A stretch of DNA of 64,000 nucleotides, from positions 434,001 through 498,000 of the forward strand of contig WARS01002804.1 in the NCBI GenBank assembly GCA_008933995.1, given 5' to 3'. The translations under genes and the position numbers were made by a program. Source of the DNA: Datnioides undecimradiatus. Its lineage: Eukaryota > Chordata > Actinopteri > Lobotiformes > Datnioididae. The notes under the pieces are model-generated. The model worked only from the letters and a program-made list of their open reading frames with translations, had not been told where the DNA came from and did not search any database. Every line of letters starts with the position of its first letter. Position 1 is the stretch's first letter. Shown here one piece after another: positions 28,051-40,151 of this stretch.

Positions 28051-28940
28051 TGACGTCGTCATTAATGTGCCCGAAGCAAAGTGATGCAGTGCTGTAACAC
28101 GTCCAGGAAGAGTAATGACTATTATTCTGTTTCTATTTTCTTTATATTATGAAAAATACCTTAAGTGTAGAGTTAGTTTTCTCTTTTGTGGAGGTTTTGT
28201 CACTAACTCTGATGAAAACTATGAGATGCAGCTGAGAGCTCCTGGAAAAACTAGTAAGTGATCTTGAGTTAAGGGTGTCATCGCCGTCTCCGTGAAGTTA
28301 TTGTCTGGCCTTTTTTAATAACTGCTGGGAGAATCTGAGCAGCATTATAATTCAGTTCTGCACAGATGGCGGGGAGCAGAAGTCAAGGCGTGTGACGGGG
28401 TTAAAAGAAGGGTTACAATAAATGCTGCATTCATTAACTGTCAGAAAAATCTAAATTCAGCCTAACTCACATGGGTGCGTGCATGACTCAGCAATGTTTT
28501 GATTACCGAGGCAAAGTGGGCCGAACTTACAAGGACAAAGATCATAAAGTTGACAGTGGACCTGCTGAGGCGTTTAAAGACCAGACTGAACACACCTAAA
28601 AGCTCCTTACTACCTGTACTTTCATTTGATTGTCTGACCTTATGCGGAAACAGTGAACGAAAGTGTTTTTGTTCTGTGTTTAATCTTAAATTTTTAAATC
28701 TTTATTTGCGGATACACGGGTTATTTTTTAAAAAATATATACAACTTTTGGTGACTAATTCACTTAAAACTGTTATTACAAAAATCCTGAACGCTCGTTT
28801 TTGTCCTGTGTTTTCTTCGGCTGCTGCATTTTAACTGCGATGCATCATTTGTGAGATAAACAATCATCTGTTTTTATTATTAGCTTCAAGTCCTAAAAGG
28901 CGGACTTTGGACGAAACCTTGAAAGCAGCATCCCATCTTT
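28051..28940. other. Intergenic region between cad and the dnajc5g promoter
   Basis: AT-rich sequence with no recognised gene. An open frame of 111 codons at 28499-28834 lacks resemblance to any family I know and is not called. The zinc-transporter gene that separates CAD from DNAJC5G in human was not seen anywhere between 27.3 and 35.5 kb. Confidence 0.5.
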
Positions 28941-28960
28941 CTTCATTTCCTGGAAGGAGG

Positions 28961-29162
28961 AATCAGCCAATCACAGCGCATGTCCTCTGGCAGAGCGAGC
29001 CATTCGCGAAGAAGCGACCCGGCGGCCACTGCGGGCTATTACCGTACTTCTCTGCCACCGGGCTGATATGAGCCTTTAAATTGAGATTTAAGACATCAAA
29101 CCGGATGCCTCTATGATCCAGCTAACCTTACAGCGCGATATACAGTGTTCAGTTTGCACAAG
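28961..29162 (+). promoter_or_regulatory. Probable dnajc5g promoter and non-coding first exon
   Basis: A CCAAT box lies at 28967-28971 within a short GC-rich segment, followed by a region ending CACAAG at 29162 directly before GTAAGG, a strong donor. This fits a non-coding first exon spliced to the acceptor upstream of the dnajc5g start codon at 35529, with an intron of about 6.3 kb. It is an inference from donor strength, base composition and position. Transcript data would be needed to join them. Confidence 0.45.
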
Positions 29163-29240
29163 GTAAGGCATTTCGGTAGTAATAAGTCAGCTAGCGTCCC
29201 GTTAGCTAGCCGTGCATAGCTGCCACGGTCACGTACGCTG

Positions 29241-29268
29241 AACTCCATTCAAAAATCTGTCAATTTAA
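29241..29268. repeat. Short repeat shared with 11610-11637
   Basis: Second copy of the AACTCCATTCAAA/ATCTGTCAATT word, just inside the presumed first intron of dnajc5g. Similarity continues for only a few bases beyond the shared core. Confidence 0.5.
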
Positions 29269-32200
29269 GGTTGCCTCGCTCCTCGAGCAAGGTAGCCTAA
29301 CTCTGTCAGTGAGAAATAAATATAATACAAAATTATTCAAAACATTTTTGTTGAATGTGAGCATGCACATTCATGTTCAAATACACTGAAAGAAACGATT
29401 TTTATAAGTGTAACACCACAAATTAGAGGGCGGTGGCAGCGATCGGTTGTGCTGGTGAGGATTTGCACTCATGTTGAAATAAATGCTTCAGGTACGTGTT
29501 TGGTGCACGCCGAATCGCATATTACGCAGGGGAAAACCTTTTAGACATATGTAATTTGTACTTTGTTGCACGTACGGGCTAAAAGTCCAGACACAGTCAT
29601 AAATTGCCAGAAATTCAAATGCAGTTTGGTCTATCTTTGTCTTGACGCTACAAGCGGGGCTATGTCTGGCTAGCGGGCAGCTTAACGAAACGGGCCACGA
29701 CTACTATCTGACATTTTTATACATTTATCAATGAGATCTTAAGATATGATATTTTTACGAGTGCGATATCACGTGCTAAACAGTTTGGCTAGCTAACAGA
29801 AACACCGGAGCTAACGTGATACTTTGTTTTGGATAATTACGAAAAGGCAGAGGCAAACAAGCGTCTTAAAGTAAGATTGTTTAAAATTTAGAGTTTTAGC
29901 ATTTATTTGTGAATGAACGGCTGTGAAATAGAAAGTATTTCTCCATGTGCGGGGCAGATTAGCAAAGGATTAGGGCTCCACAAGGACAAACAGACGACAA
30001 TCACGCGGCACTCCTCCTTCCGTTATCCCGGAGCCGGCGCGTGCGTCCGATCACAACATCACCGTGTCGCCTGTCTGCGAAGGTGCGCGTTTGCGTAGTT
30101 TAACACGGGCTCAACGGTCGCAAGAGAATAACACACCTAAACTGGTGAAACTCGGTGATCGGGATCTGTAGCGTGATGTCACATTCACGCCTGATCTAAT
30201 GACCCAATTATTGAAAATGAGCTTTTGTGCTCCTGAGTGGAGATTGACAGGATGCTGTTTGCGCCTCCTCAACCAAAATCAGTCATTCAGATCATTTAGA
30301 TTATAGGTGATACTGTTGCAGTAAGTCAGAGGTCCAGGTTAGGAGGTTTGGTGCTTTTGCAAGACCCCTGGTCCTATCATGACCGCCTGGCCCACAGACT
30401 GCACATGCATTGAACATACATGCAGGGTGTGATGTGTCTGCACGGTTGCATGTTTAAAACCCAACCAGTATGCCCATATGTTAACACGATGAACCAGCGC
30501 GATTAGCAGATTGAGCTGATTTCCCATCGTTTTGACCATAATCGAGTGCAGCATTACAGCTCCAGCCGCGGTCCAGGGGTTAGTGACTAATACAGCTCCA
30601 CCATGCTGTGGCGTAAACACCTGCAGGTGCAGAGTTTAACAAACAAACCGCGGGTATCTCATTCTGTTTGATTTGGCCCCTGTGACACTGATAGGCGCTG
30701 ATTTGTCACATATGCAGAAAGCTTCGGGCGCGCTGTCTTGATAATCAGCTTATAATCATGCACAACTGATACAGCCCCACAGGTCACACCCGTGCTTCTC
30801 AACAGACATTTAGGAAACATGCAGCTTGCATGCATTTTAGAGGTTGATATTGATATTTGGGAGCTGGGAAAAGGGGGAAATCTGAAAATATATCATCTGA
30901 AATATGTATATTTGTAAGCATAAACCTTGATCAGGGAGCCGAATTAAAGTGGATTAAAACAGGACATTTAGCTATTAAAATAACCTCAAACATACAGCAT
31001 GTTTGGCTTTACTGTGCTGCAACTTATCATTTACTATACACACAGTAAACATACTATAAACTAATATTAGGCGAGCTCTACATCTAGCTATGTTCTCATA
31101 TGTGTAATCTATATAATGGTTTTACTTCAGCACACATAAATTTGACTTTTGTTGTTTGTAAGACATAAGAAATGAGTGTTTTACCTGCATTGAACATATA
31201 TTTTATATTGTTTATAGTCTTATTCTAACATGTATGTAAAGCAGCTTTGCACTGACTTGCACTCAGGCCCTCGTGGCGACTTCGCGCACAAGGCTCGTGC
31301 TCGTAGCTCCCGCCGTTTTGCGACAGTTTGGCTCATGTTTATGGGAATAAAGCGGAACTGGAGACGCGGCAAGCTGTTTGCGATTGTTATTTATAACAAC
31401 AGGAGCTATTCTGAGACCCGCAGCGTCAGTAGCGTCTATCTTAAGAGCTGTTGCCCTCTGTCCGCGCCTGATTTGCCTAATTTGTGGATTTTTATCTGAC
31501 AGGCGTCTTTGGTGTCTGTAGAGTTTCTCTGCTAATAATAGACTTTTTCTTTAAAAAAATGATCATTTAAGTTTCTAAATCTGGAGCCGAGCCGCAGAGT
31601 AAGTCATTTATTACTGATTATATTGAGCTACAGCCTTGAAATGGGTCTTTTAAACTGGCTGAGCGGCTCTTTCTAAATGTTTCAGCCAGGGTTCACCTTC
31701 ATATGACTCACTGTAGGACCAAAGAGATGGAGAATGAGTGTGTTTTCGTTTGTTTTCCTTTTTAAATGCAGTTTTTCCCTGTTAGGTGGGGTTTCTGCAG
31801 CCTTTCCCATCACCGTATTCGCTTTTTGCAAGCATCAAGTTTGGCTTTGACACACTCTTGCATGCTTTTATTCATAAAACTACACGATTGATTAGGAGTA
31901 CACCGATCAGACCAGCTCATGTTTCCGTTTTCCTGCAGCACGGCCTCGGTTTTGTTCGATCTAAGTGATCTCAACGCACGCAGGAAGTTTGATTCCCTGG
32001 GTTTCCGCCGCTGCGCCTCAGCTGACAGCCTTGCAGCCAATAAAGCGGCTAAATTTAGCTAAATGTCTGCACTTCATAAAGGCTGCTGCACAAAAGACTC
32101 ACAGTCTGGAGACAAAAGACTCTGTCTGTGGCTTCAGTGGCTGTACTGGAGCGTGTGTGTGTGTGTGTGTGGTGGTGGTTTATTTTCATATCGTCCGTCC

Positions 32201-32582
32201 TGTTAGCGAGATAAATGAGAAGCGTTTGCATGCACACACTGTTTTAAAGCCCCGCGACGGCCGCAGTCAGCTAATAAACCTAATAGACCCGCTGGATCGA
32301 TGGCTCCCGTGTGAGCCGCGGCCTGACGTGCTGATCGCTGCAGACCCGTCTGTGCAGCAGCAGCCCCCCCCTCCCTCATGGTCTAAGCAGCACGTTTGGA
32401 CAGTTTACAGCATGTACGGCAGCTCTGTTGGCCCGAGCGGCGGAGCCATCTGTGCCCGCAGCGTCTCCATCATCCGAGGATAACAGCGGCCTCTCTGACG
32501 GCGCCGCTGCGGGCTTTGCTTCAGTCAGTGATTCGGTGCCCTGTGCAGCGCAGAGGTGACCGAAATGTCACTGGAATAGCTG

Positions 32583-32626
32583 CTGTCTGGGCTCCAGCAG
32601 ATCACTGTCTGGGCTCCAGCAGATCA
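32583..32626. repeat. Tandem duplication of a 22-base unit
   Basis: Two perfect adjacent copies of CTGTCTGGGCTCCAGCAGATCA in the presumed dnajc5g intron 1. Confidence 0.95.
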
Positions 32627-34061
32627 CTGTCTTCATCAGTCAGACTGCAGATTATTCTCTGTTAATCAATGAAGCGTTTGAGCTTTGAAACCATCAGGAA
32701 GTTGTGATGTCGTGAAGGGAGAGCAGCCAGTCCTTCGCTCTCTGGGCTGGAAACATCAAGTTCTTGAGCATCTCCGGCCTTTTTGAATCATTCATGATGC
32801 TGTTGTGTAAATATGTTGAATGTAAGCATCTTCATGGCTGCACTTGTGGACGGAACCCCCCCCCCACATCGCCCCAGGTTACCCGCTCTACCCAGCTCTG
32901 TCACGTGATCTGTAATATTCCCTCATCAGTCCCGTCGGACGGAGACTCTGGGACCTCTCTCACCTCCACTCATCTCTGTCCCGACAGAGGAGTTTATGTG
33001 TTTCCACACCTCTGATGACACCTGTGTCCATTAAAACGCGCGTTAGCGGCGCGCGGCTTACTTTCTGTTTCCCCCAACAGGCTCTTTGACTAATCGGATG
33101 AGGGACAGTGGAGGCAAAGCTGCTTTCTCCTGCACGGCCGCAGAGCAGCACGCAGAATTTTATTCACGTTTCATGTCATTAAACCGCAAAAAAAAGAGAC
33201 GTTTTCGGCAGAAAGCGCCGTCAGGACGCACATTTGGTGTTGTGACCGAATGAAAGTGGCGTGGATGTGAGCACGGGCGCGCGCTGTTTGCCAAATTTAA
33301 GGTTTGAGGAGCAAATTTTATAAAAAAAATTTTTTTTGCTGCAGCAGCTGGAGAAACTGCCGCAACCTCTCTGCATCTGTTAATGTCGTGACTGTTGGAG
33401 CTCAAACCGCTCATGTTGATTAATAATAATAATAATAATTATAATAATAAAGCCGTCCAGATGTTGCAGGAAGAAATAAACTTTAATTTCAACAAATCAT
33501 AGTAAAAATGGATGTTTATGCTGTTGTTTTTTTATTTTTTGAAGCAAATATGCACATTAAGTGTCTAAGATGACTAATTATTCATTATTTTCCAGCCAAT
33601 CAGTGAAGGGCAACACTGGAGCAGGCCTCTTTGATTCTAACCTGCCATTCACCTGTAAAGGGAAAACAGTCCCTGGTGTAACAGGTGCTGCTGAAAACTG
33701 TAAATTGATTTATTTATTTATTTATTTTAAAGTCAATAATTTACTTTTTTCCTTATTTATTCTTAAAAGTCCCTTTTTCTGATTTTCTGACTTTCAGATT
33801 TGGTGTAATAGGAAACACAATCATGTGTTTTGGGCAAAAAGCAGCAGTTTGAAGAGGTTTTCTGAGCTGCAGCTCGTGGAAACTGTTGCACATTTCTGTG
33901 TTCCTTGATAGACTAATTAGTTCATTAGTTTAAAAACTAAACAGATTTAATTAAAGGAAGTGACGGTTCTTCAGTCGAGCTGCAGTCTGCCTTCTTTATC
34001 TGAGCAGCCACAATAAACAGGAGTAACTGATGACTCTGAAACAACAACGCTCTGTTCATGC

Positions 34062-34215
34062 GGCTCCGGCTGCAGCTCCAGCTCCGGCTCCGGCTCCGGC
34101 TGCAGCTCCGGCTCCGGCTCCGGCTCCAGCTCCAGCTCCGGCTCCAGCTCCAGCTCCGGCTCTGGCTGCAGCTCCAGCTCCGGCTCCAGCTCCGGCTCCG
34201 GCTGCAGCTCCAGCC
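34062..34215. repeat. GC-rich hexamer array (GCTCCG/GCTCCA)n
   Basis: About twenty-five degenerate hexamers of GCTCCG, GCTCCA and GCTGCA. Both strands are open (Ala-Pro on plus, Gly-Ala on minus) purely from composition, so no protein is called. Confidence 0.95.
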
Positions 34216-34384
34216 GGGGTCACTCTGTGATGTGTAATAATTGCAAAAGGTCTGAGTTTGTTTTTGGTTTTAATCCCGTGCAAATCTGCTCACTTTGTAA
34301 TATTTAAAGCAAACAAATCCGACCATATGCCAGGAAACATGTCCGACGCTGCGAGTATTTATTTATTTCTGCGCTTTCGAGGAC

Positions 34385-34543
34385 TCCCTGCTCCTCCTGC
34401 TCTCCCTGCTCCTCCTGCTCCTCCTGCTCCTCCTGCTCCTCCTGCTCTCCCTGCTTCTCCTGCTTCTCCTGCTCCTCCTGCTCCTCCTGCTCTCCCTGCT
34501 CCTCCTGCTCTCCCTGCTCCTCCTGCTCCTCCTGCTCTCCCTG
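34385..34543. repeat. CTCCTGCTC-type minisatellite
   Basis: A degenerate 9-base array of CTCCTGCTC and CTCCCTGCT units, strongly pyrimidine-skewed on the plus strand, in the presumed dnajc5g intron 1. Confidence 0.95.
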
Positions 34544-34646
34544 TGCTCGTGTCTGTGGTCCAGTCTCATGGAGGCTGCGGATTGTGGGTCTGTCTGCGGC
34601 TCAGACGCTGCAGTTTAGATCTGTGGACACTTTCAGCTGAGTTTGT

Positions 34647-34653
34647 TGTGGTG

Positions 34654-34685
<32 letters not shown>

Positions 34686-34697
34686 TGTGTGTGTGTT
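34647..34697. repeat. (GT)n/(GC)n microsatellite
   Basis: GT repeats interrupted by GTGC units. Confidence 0.95.
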
Positions 34698-34832
34698 GGG
34701 CTGTCTGGACAGAGTCTGACCAGGACATTGGCCCTCTCTGACATGGACTCGGACGGGTAATCTGTGAGATCAGCAAAATGTAATCTTCTTTAGTCAACGA
34801 GCCGCGCAGCATTATTTGTGCGACTGAGTAAG

Positions 34833-34848
34833 AGTGTGTGTGTGTGTG

Positions 34849-34899
<51 letters not shown>
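34833..34899. repeat. Long (GT)n microsatellite
   Basis: About thirty-three GT units with one C interruption, the longest dinucleotide run in the window. Confidence 0.95.
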
Positions 34900-34901
<2 letters not shown>

Positions 34902-35528
34902 CTCTGTAGTAGCCACCGTTCAACAGAAACCCCTCTGTATGTTGTAACTGTGACGCACTGATGCCGAGCTGTTGCACGTCACTGAAAGCCATTTCCCTGC
35001 AGGTGTGAGTCTCTGTCCCATCAGGGGCGTGACAGCGTAACTAAGTGTAGCAGTTAGCTAAAGGTTTTGTGTTGCAGTAAGAGAGTGAAGTGTGATGTGT
35101 GCATGTAATTCAGTCTGATGCTCAGAAACAACACATTTAAAGGGTTTTTGCCTCTCATCTGAACTCCGATAACCGTTTTTAACCGTTTAGCACGGTAACA
35201 GCGTGATGAACTGCGGTGATACGTTGTGTTGCAGCGGCGTGCGTGGAAATGTGACGTTTCACCTCGGTTTTCATCAGTTTCAGCTGAAGATCTGCCAGGA
35301 AGGAGGGTTCGGGCGGAGCACGCAGGTGGTTTATATGGGAGTTGAGGTCGTAATCCCGGTGTTTGCCGACAGGAGGAGGAACAGGAAGAGCTCCTCCTTA
35401 TGTCTCACGGCGACGTCTTTGGGTCTTTGCTCCAGATTATACAGCAGGGCTGGGGGACGGCGAAACGAAGCCTTTCCGGTTAAACTCTGAATCATGCAAC
35501 ATCTCGCTGGTCGTTTCAGAGGTGAGCC

Positions 35529-38500
35529 ATGGCTGAACCGAACCCCTCCCGCCCCCAGAGGAAGATGTCCACAGCCGGGGAGAGCGTGTACAAGGTGCTA
35601 GGGCTGGAGAAAGGCGCGTCGGCTGAGGACATCAAGAAGGCGTACAGGTGAGCGGCGCGAGCGTTCGCTAAGCTGAATTATTACTGCAATTAAGCCGCCT
35701 CCTCACAAAGGATTACATCTTCAGAGCGTGCAGCACGACTGCGGTGTGTTTCCTAAACCCTCTGCCTCAGTGTGAGCTCCTGCAGCTGCACGTTCCCCCT
35801 TCTTACGTGGTCGGACTACTCACACAGCTGCTGCTCAGGCGCGTTTCGCTAAAAAGCAGATTTCTGTTCGCTCGAGTGGACACAAGCCGATATAAAAGCA
35901 TCAGTTAACAAATAATAATTAGTTTCGTGGTATGAGTAGTCTTTTGGAATAATTGATGATGTGGATTTTTAATTTAATAATAAGAATAAAGAATAAATTT
36001 GTAAAGAGCTTGGCTGTTCCGAGGTTAAAACAGGATTAACATTTGAAGGCAGAGCCAGTGTTTACAAACACACGTGGAATAATAAAATAAATAATAAGAT
36101 AATTGATCAGAATCATTAAACTGATGATAAAGCTGATAAAGCATTACAAATAAACCAAGTGGTGGCGGAAATGAGTGGAAGGCTTCTGTAAAACCATGTT
36201 TTCTGAAGTGATGCTGCAGGAATAATCTGCAAACATGAGCCCCAGTTTACAAGTTACTGAAGGATGCCATATAAATACAAAAAAAAGCCTCAGACAGTCG
36301 AGAATATTTGACTTTTTTGTGTGAAAAAGTCGTAAAAAATCAGATTAATTGACTCTGAAAGCAGCCGATTGGCTAATGATTGGTTTTGGCTCTAATTGTT
36401 TAATGAATTTCGTGTCAGTCAGCTGATCGATCGCTGTTCCTCTGGTGGGGGAACCCTGTTCAGTGCTGGTTTTGTTTGTTGTTTGTTGTTTTTCCCTCAT
36501 TTGCCTTCGCTGTTTGAGTTTCCCTCGCGTCTCCCGGCAGGAAGCTCGCGCTGAAGTACCACCCGGACAAGAACCCGGACAACCCGGAGGCGGCGGAGAA
36601 GTTCAAGGAGATCAACAACGCCAACTCCATTTTAAACGATGAGACCAAGAGGAAGATCTATGACGAGTACGGCTCCATGGGCCTCTACGTGTCCGAGCAG
36701 TTCGGGGAGGAGAGCGTCAAATATTACTTCCTCATGTCCAAATGGTGGTTCAAGGTCGGTCTTTGAGCTTTAAAGGAGCCGCTTTTTCCTTCTGCCCAGT
36801 TAAAGCTGCGCGTTTCACCGTTCTAAGGGCTTTTTTCAGTTAAGTCGCTTTGTTTTAAGGGGTTTTTTTTTGTGCACCGGCGGCGTAAAAATCGCTGGGT
36901 TCTCCTCTCAGTGCGGCCCATCGGTCTGTCACGCGATCGACGTGTCACCGCACATACCTTTGACCATAAAACCAGAGAGTAGCATCAGGTTTCTGCCTCA
37001 TTCCTCAACAAAGCACATGTTTATGTCTTCATCAGTGCAGGGAAGAAGGTCGAGTTTCACCTTTTCAGTAGCAAATAAGTGAATAAATGCTGTGTTCTGT
37101 CCAAATGAGTCTTCAGACAGACTGTAGTTTATAAATGTGGCGGCGGGCTACCTGCCTCGGTGGCTTCCTGTCCTCGTGTGTGATCACTGCGCTGCTTTTA
37201 CACCATAGAGGAACCGAAACGTGGTTAAAACGTCCGCGCGGCCTGGTTTGTCCTCCTGGTTTTTGCCGTCATGTGACTCGTTGTGGCTTCCTGCAGGGCC
37301 TGGTCGTGTGCTGCACGCTGTTCACGTGCTGCTGCTGCTGCTGCTGCTGCTGTTTCTGCTGCGGCAAGTGCAAGCCGCCCGACGACGATGAGAACTACCA
37401 GTACGTCGACCCCGAGGACCTGGAGGCCCAAATCAAAGCGGAGCAGGACGGAGGTGAGCGGGACTCTGGCGCAGACGCTGCGCCTCACACTGATGTCGTA
37501 CATGTTCTCATCTGCAGGGTTTGTTTGTTTGCTTTGTGATCGATCTCTGCACGTTCAGGATACAGCTGAGGCTCAACGCCGCATCGACCACCTCCCATCA
37601 TCCAAATAACACACGCACTGGGTTTATAGATCGACGCGGGCAGGGAACCGGAGCCGCTAACGGCTGCGCGGCTGTACGAACACGATACACTCTTTGCTGG
37701 AGGTTGCACACTGTCACGTCACAATGAAGTTTAGGAATGAACATCTCGGTCGTGGAGATCCTCAGTATTTAACAAAGGGGCGTGTGTGTTGCTCCTGGCT
37801 GTTCCTCCGCTCTGGGTCTGGGTTTTCATTGAGCCTGGACGAGAGCTGAACATGTTGGACTCACTGGTCCGTTCACGCTTCAGGGATAATCGGTGGTTTT
37901 TTATGTAGTCGCTCTGCTTTGAGGAGGAGAACGTGAAATGACCCGTTTGGGCTTCAACAATTTGAGCTTTTCCAGACTTTTCCTTTTTTAAGTGTTGTCT
38001 TTCTGGCCTGTTTACCAAAGTTCCAGTGAAGCCGCCGCGGGAACAACATGTTTTCCTTGTTGTTTGTTGTTTAACTGAAGTTACATCACGTTGTCGTGTC
38101 CCTGAAGTCTCATCTTTGATATTAAGATCTCTCACAGCGGTGACGTTCGCCCCCGGCGTTCAGGCTTTTCTTTGTTCTCTGCATGAATCATCTCTTTATC
38201 AGCTGATGCCGTCCTACTTTTGAAAATCTCTAAATTCAAACAATGCAGCCGTAATTAAACAGCAGCCGCCGCCATACTTCCTGTGCAACGCTAAAATGTA
38301 GCGCAACAGTAGCCGTGGTGGTGTTTGCTAACCTGCCGGCTTGCTAGCGCTGGCTGGCATTAGCCGCCTGTAGGCTGCTGGTGATGGCAGACCAGAGAGT
38401 GTGTTGAATCATCTGAAGCTATTTTGCGAAAGAAAAACAGAAAAACAAAAACAGCAAAAGCACAAACGTTTGATCAGAAAGGCACGTGTTAGCTGCATCG

Positions 38501-39183
38501 TAGCGAAGGCAGGTAACCGGAGCTGAACAGGCCTCAGATCTGATCTGATGAGCGGCCGTTTGACGAGAGGAGAGACGTGCCTCTTTAGTCATATTGTGCA
38601 CAGTGATGATCCTGTAAGAGGAGCACAGTACGGGGTTTTATAGAGACTAGGGATAAGTTCATAGTCCCACGCAGACATGATGGTTGGCTGTGCGACCGCT
38701 CTCCTGCTTTGTTTTGATTTCTCTTTAGTTTCTGTTCCAGTTTCTCCACACGCTGTTTTAAAAGTGACATCATTTCCCAGATGCTGAAAAGATCACACAC
38801 AAAATTCACCAAACACGCATTTTATTTCTTATTAATTCAACTTTTCAGCTGTTTGTTTGTCCAGAAAGTCCTTAATCCCGGTAAAACCACAGCTGCTTGA
38901 CTGACGTGATGTTGATTCATGTTCTGTAGGAGAGTCTCTGTCACAGCAGTGGCTGTAACCGGCTCTCACGCTGCAGGATGTCGTCTCTGCATGCTCCAAC
39001 CCAACAGGTTACACAGTAATCATAGGCCAGCCCACGTCTAATCTGGGTCCAGAGAGCCCAGAAGGCCAGAGCCAGCCCATCCCCCTGCCAATGCCCATGG
39101 CCATGCCTCCAGCCGAGCCCGAGACGCCGAGCAGCCCAGCGGGCGAGGAGAACCCCGGGGAGACCTTACCAGAGTCAAAATGA
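35529..39183 (+). CDS. dnajc5g: Cysteine-string protein, DnaJ homolog subfamily C member 5 (gamma type by synteny)
   Basis: Cysteine-string proteins are palmitoylated J-domain co-chaperones of HSC70 on secretory and synaptic vesicles. Coding exons are 35529-35647, 36541-36754, 37297-37453 and 39008-39183, 666 nt or 221 residues plus stop, all in phase with GT-AG introns. The J domain begins at [13 protein letters not shown] and contains the catalytic HPD in [17 protein letters not shown]. The linker [20 protein letters not shown] is typical of the family. The palmitoylation string in exon 3 has 14 cysteines, nine of them consecutive and encoded by a TGC run. [11 protein letters not shown] follows. 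The start has a strong context (GCCATGG). The proline- and methionine-rich tail in exon 4 is longer than in human DNAJC5. Assignment to dnajc5g rather than dnajc5 or dnajc5b rests on its place between cad and trim54. Confidence 0.92.
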
Positions 39184-40151
39184 CTCGTAAGAGCCGCCGT
39201 GCCTCAGTTCATGTGTCCCGCCGTCTGCCCGTGTGTCTCCTGTGAGCACCTGTCCTCATCCTTGTTGTTTTGCACGTCGACGCTTGTCAGTCGGCTCATC
39301 GCTGCCGCTTCACCCATCCATAACAAACCGCCCGCTCTGCCCAGTAACCTCCGTTCACCGCCCCGCTCATCACCTGCATGTTGCTGTCAGTGTTACGCCA
39401 AGTCACGGCAGTTTGGCTTCAGATGCTGTCGTTACATTCTTGATGAAACGTTGTCATTTGTCAATATTTGTGTCCTCAGAGTCTTTGTCCTGCACGTCCA
39501 CTTCCAGTTTAAAGCCAAACAGACGACTCGTTTCCTGTTTTTGTTGTTTTATTTGCTAATTTTCAGTTTAAATCCCGTCTTTTTAATGAAAACCAGTCAC
39601 GCTGCGGCTGCATGAGTTAATTTGCATTGTAAACGAGCTGAAATGAGCTTTTTTGGATCCGGCAGAGGATCTGGGTTTTTGTCCAACTGGGTTTCAAAGA
39701 TGGTAGAAGGAGAACTTTAACTTTGCTTCTCCTCCTGCAGGAAAGTGAAGGAGTGGATGAGCCTCAACTAGCGGAAGCAGGTAGGAAACATTACTGTGCA
39801 TCTTATAAACGGTGAAGCATCAAAAACATAAAAGAACCTCAGTGAAGATCGTTTATATTCAGAGTGGAATCAGCCTGCGATCGCTGCTCCTGTTGAATCT
39901 GACGCTTCTCTCCCTCTCCAGCCTCTCGAGCCCACGTTACGATCCAGCCACATTCGACTGCTCCCGGCTGCGCAGACATCCACCAGCCCCAAAAAGCCGC
40001 CAGCCAACCAGACGAGGCCCACACCTCAGCCCCGACACCGCCCCCCACCTCCCTGATCTTCCCACTGGCCCACACCTGCAAGGCGGGCACCGAGACGCCC
40101 CGTGCCGCCTCCGTGGAAATGCAGTCATGGAGGAGCGTTCATGCAAATTAA
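39184..40151 (+). other. Candidate spliced 3' region of dnajc5g with an in-phase open extension
   Basis: Three bases after the TGA stop there is a donor (CTC then GTAAGA at 39187). A pyrimidine-rich acceptor ends at 39740, opening a 40-base candidate exon (39741-39780) with donor GTAGGA. A second strong acceptor ends at 39921. Joined, these keep phase with the coding exon and remain open from the TGA to a TAA at 40149-40151, 90 codons in all. The simplest reading is a spliced 3' UTR. Stop-codon readthrough is the alternative. The segment is GC-rich and open in other frames as well, which weakens the coding case. Confidence 0.4.

Larger units (their letters stand above)
29163..35520 (+). other. 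Presumed dnajc5g intron 1 (no gene recognised)
   Basis: This 6.3 kb stretch holds no recognised exon on either strand. It contains several simple-repeat arrays, listed separately, and otherwise unremarkable AT-rich sequence. Confidence 0.45.

Noticed and set aside
28499-28834. 111-codon open frame between cad and dnajc5g
   Set aside because: AT-rich, no similarity recognised, and no zinc-transporter features despite the expected synteny.
34030-34230. Ala-Pro repeat open frame and its Gly-Ala counterpart on the other strand
   Set aside because: Both follow from the hexamer array. A simple repeat with a period divisible by three is open in several frames.
35203-35490. 95-codon open frame just before the dnajc5g start codon
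   Set aside because: No family resemblance, and it ends before the true start. More likely intron or 5' UTR.
39181-39183. TGA of dnajc5g as a selenocysteine codon
   Set aside because: No cysteine is expected at this place in the family and I saw no SECIS-like element.
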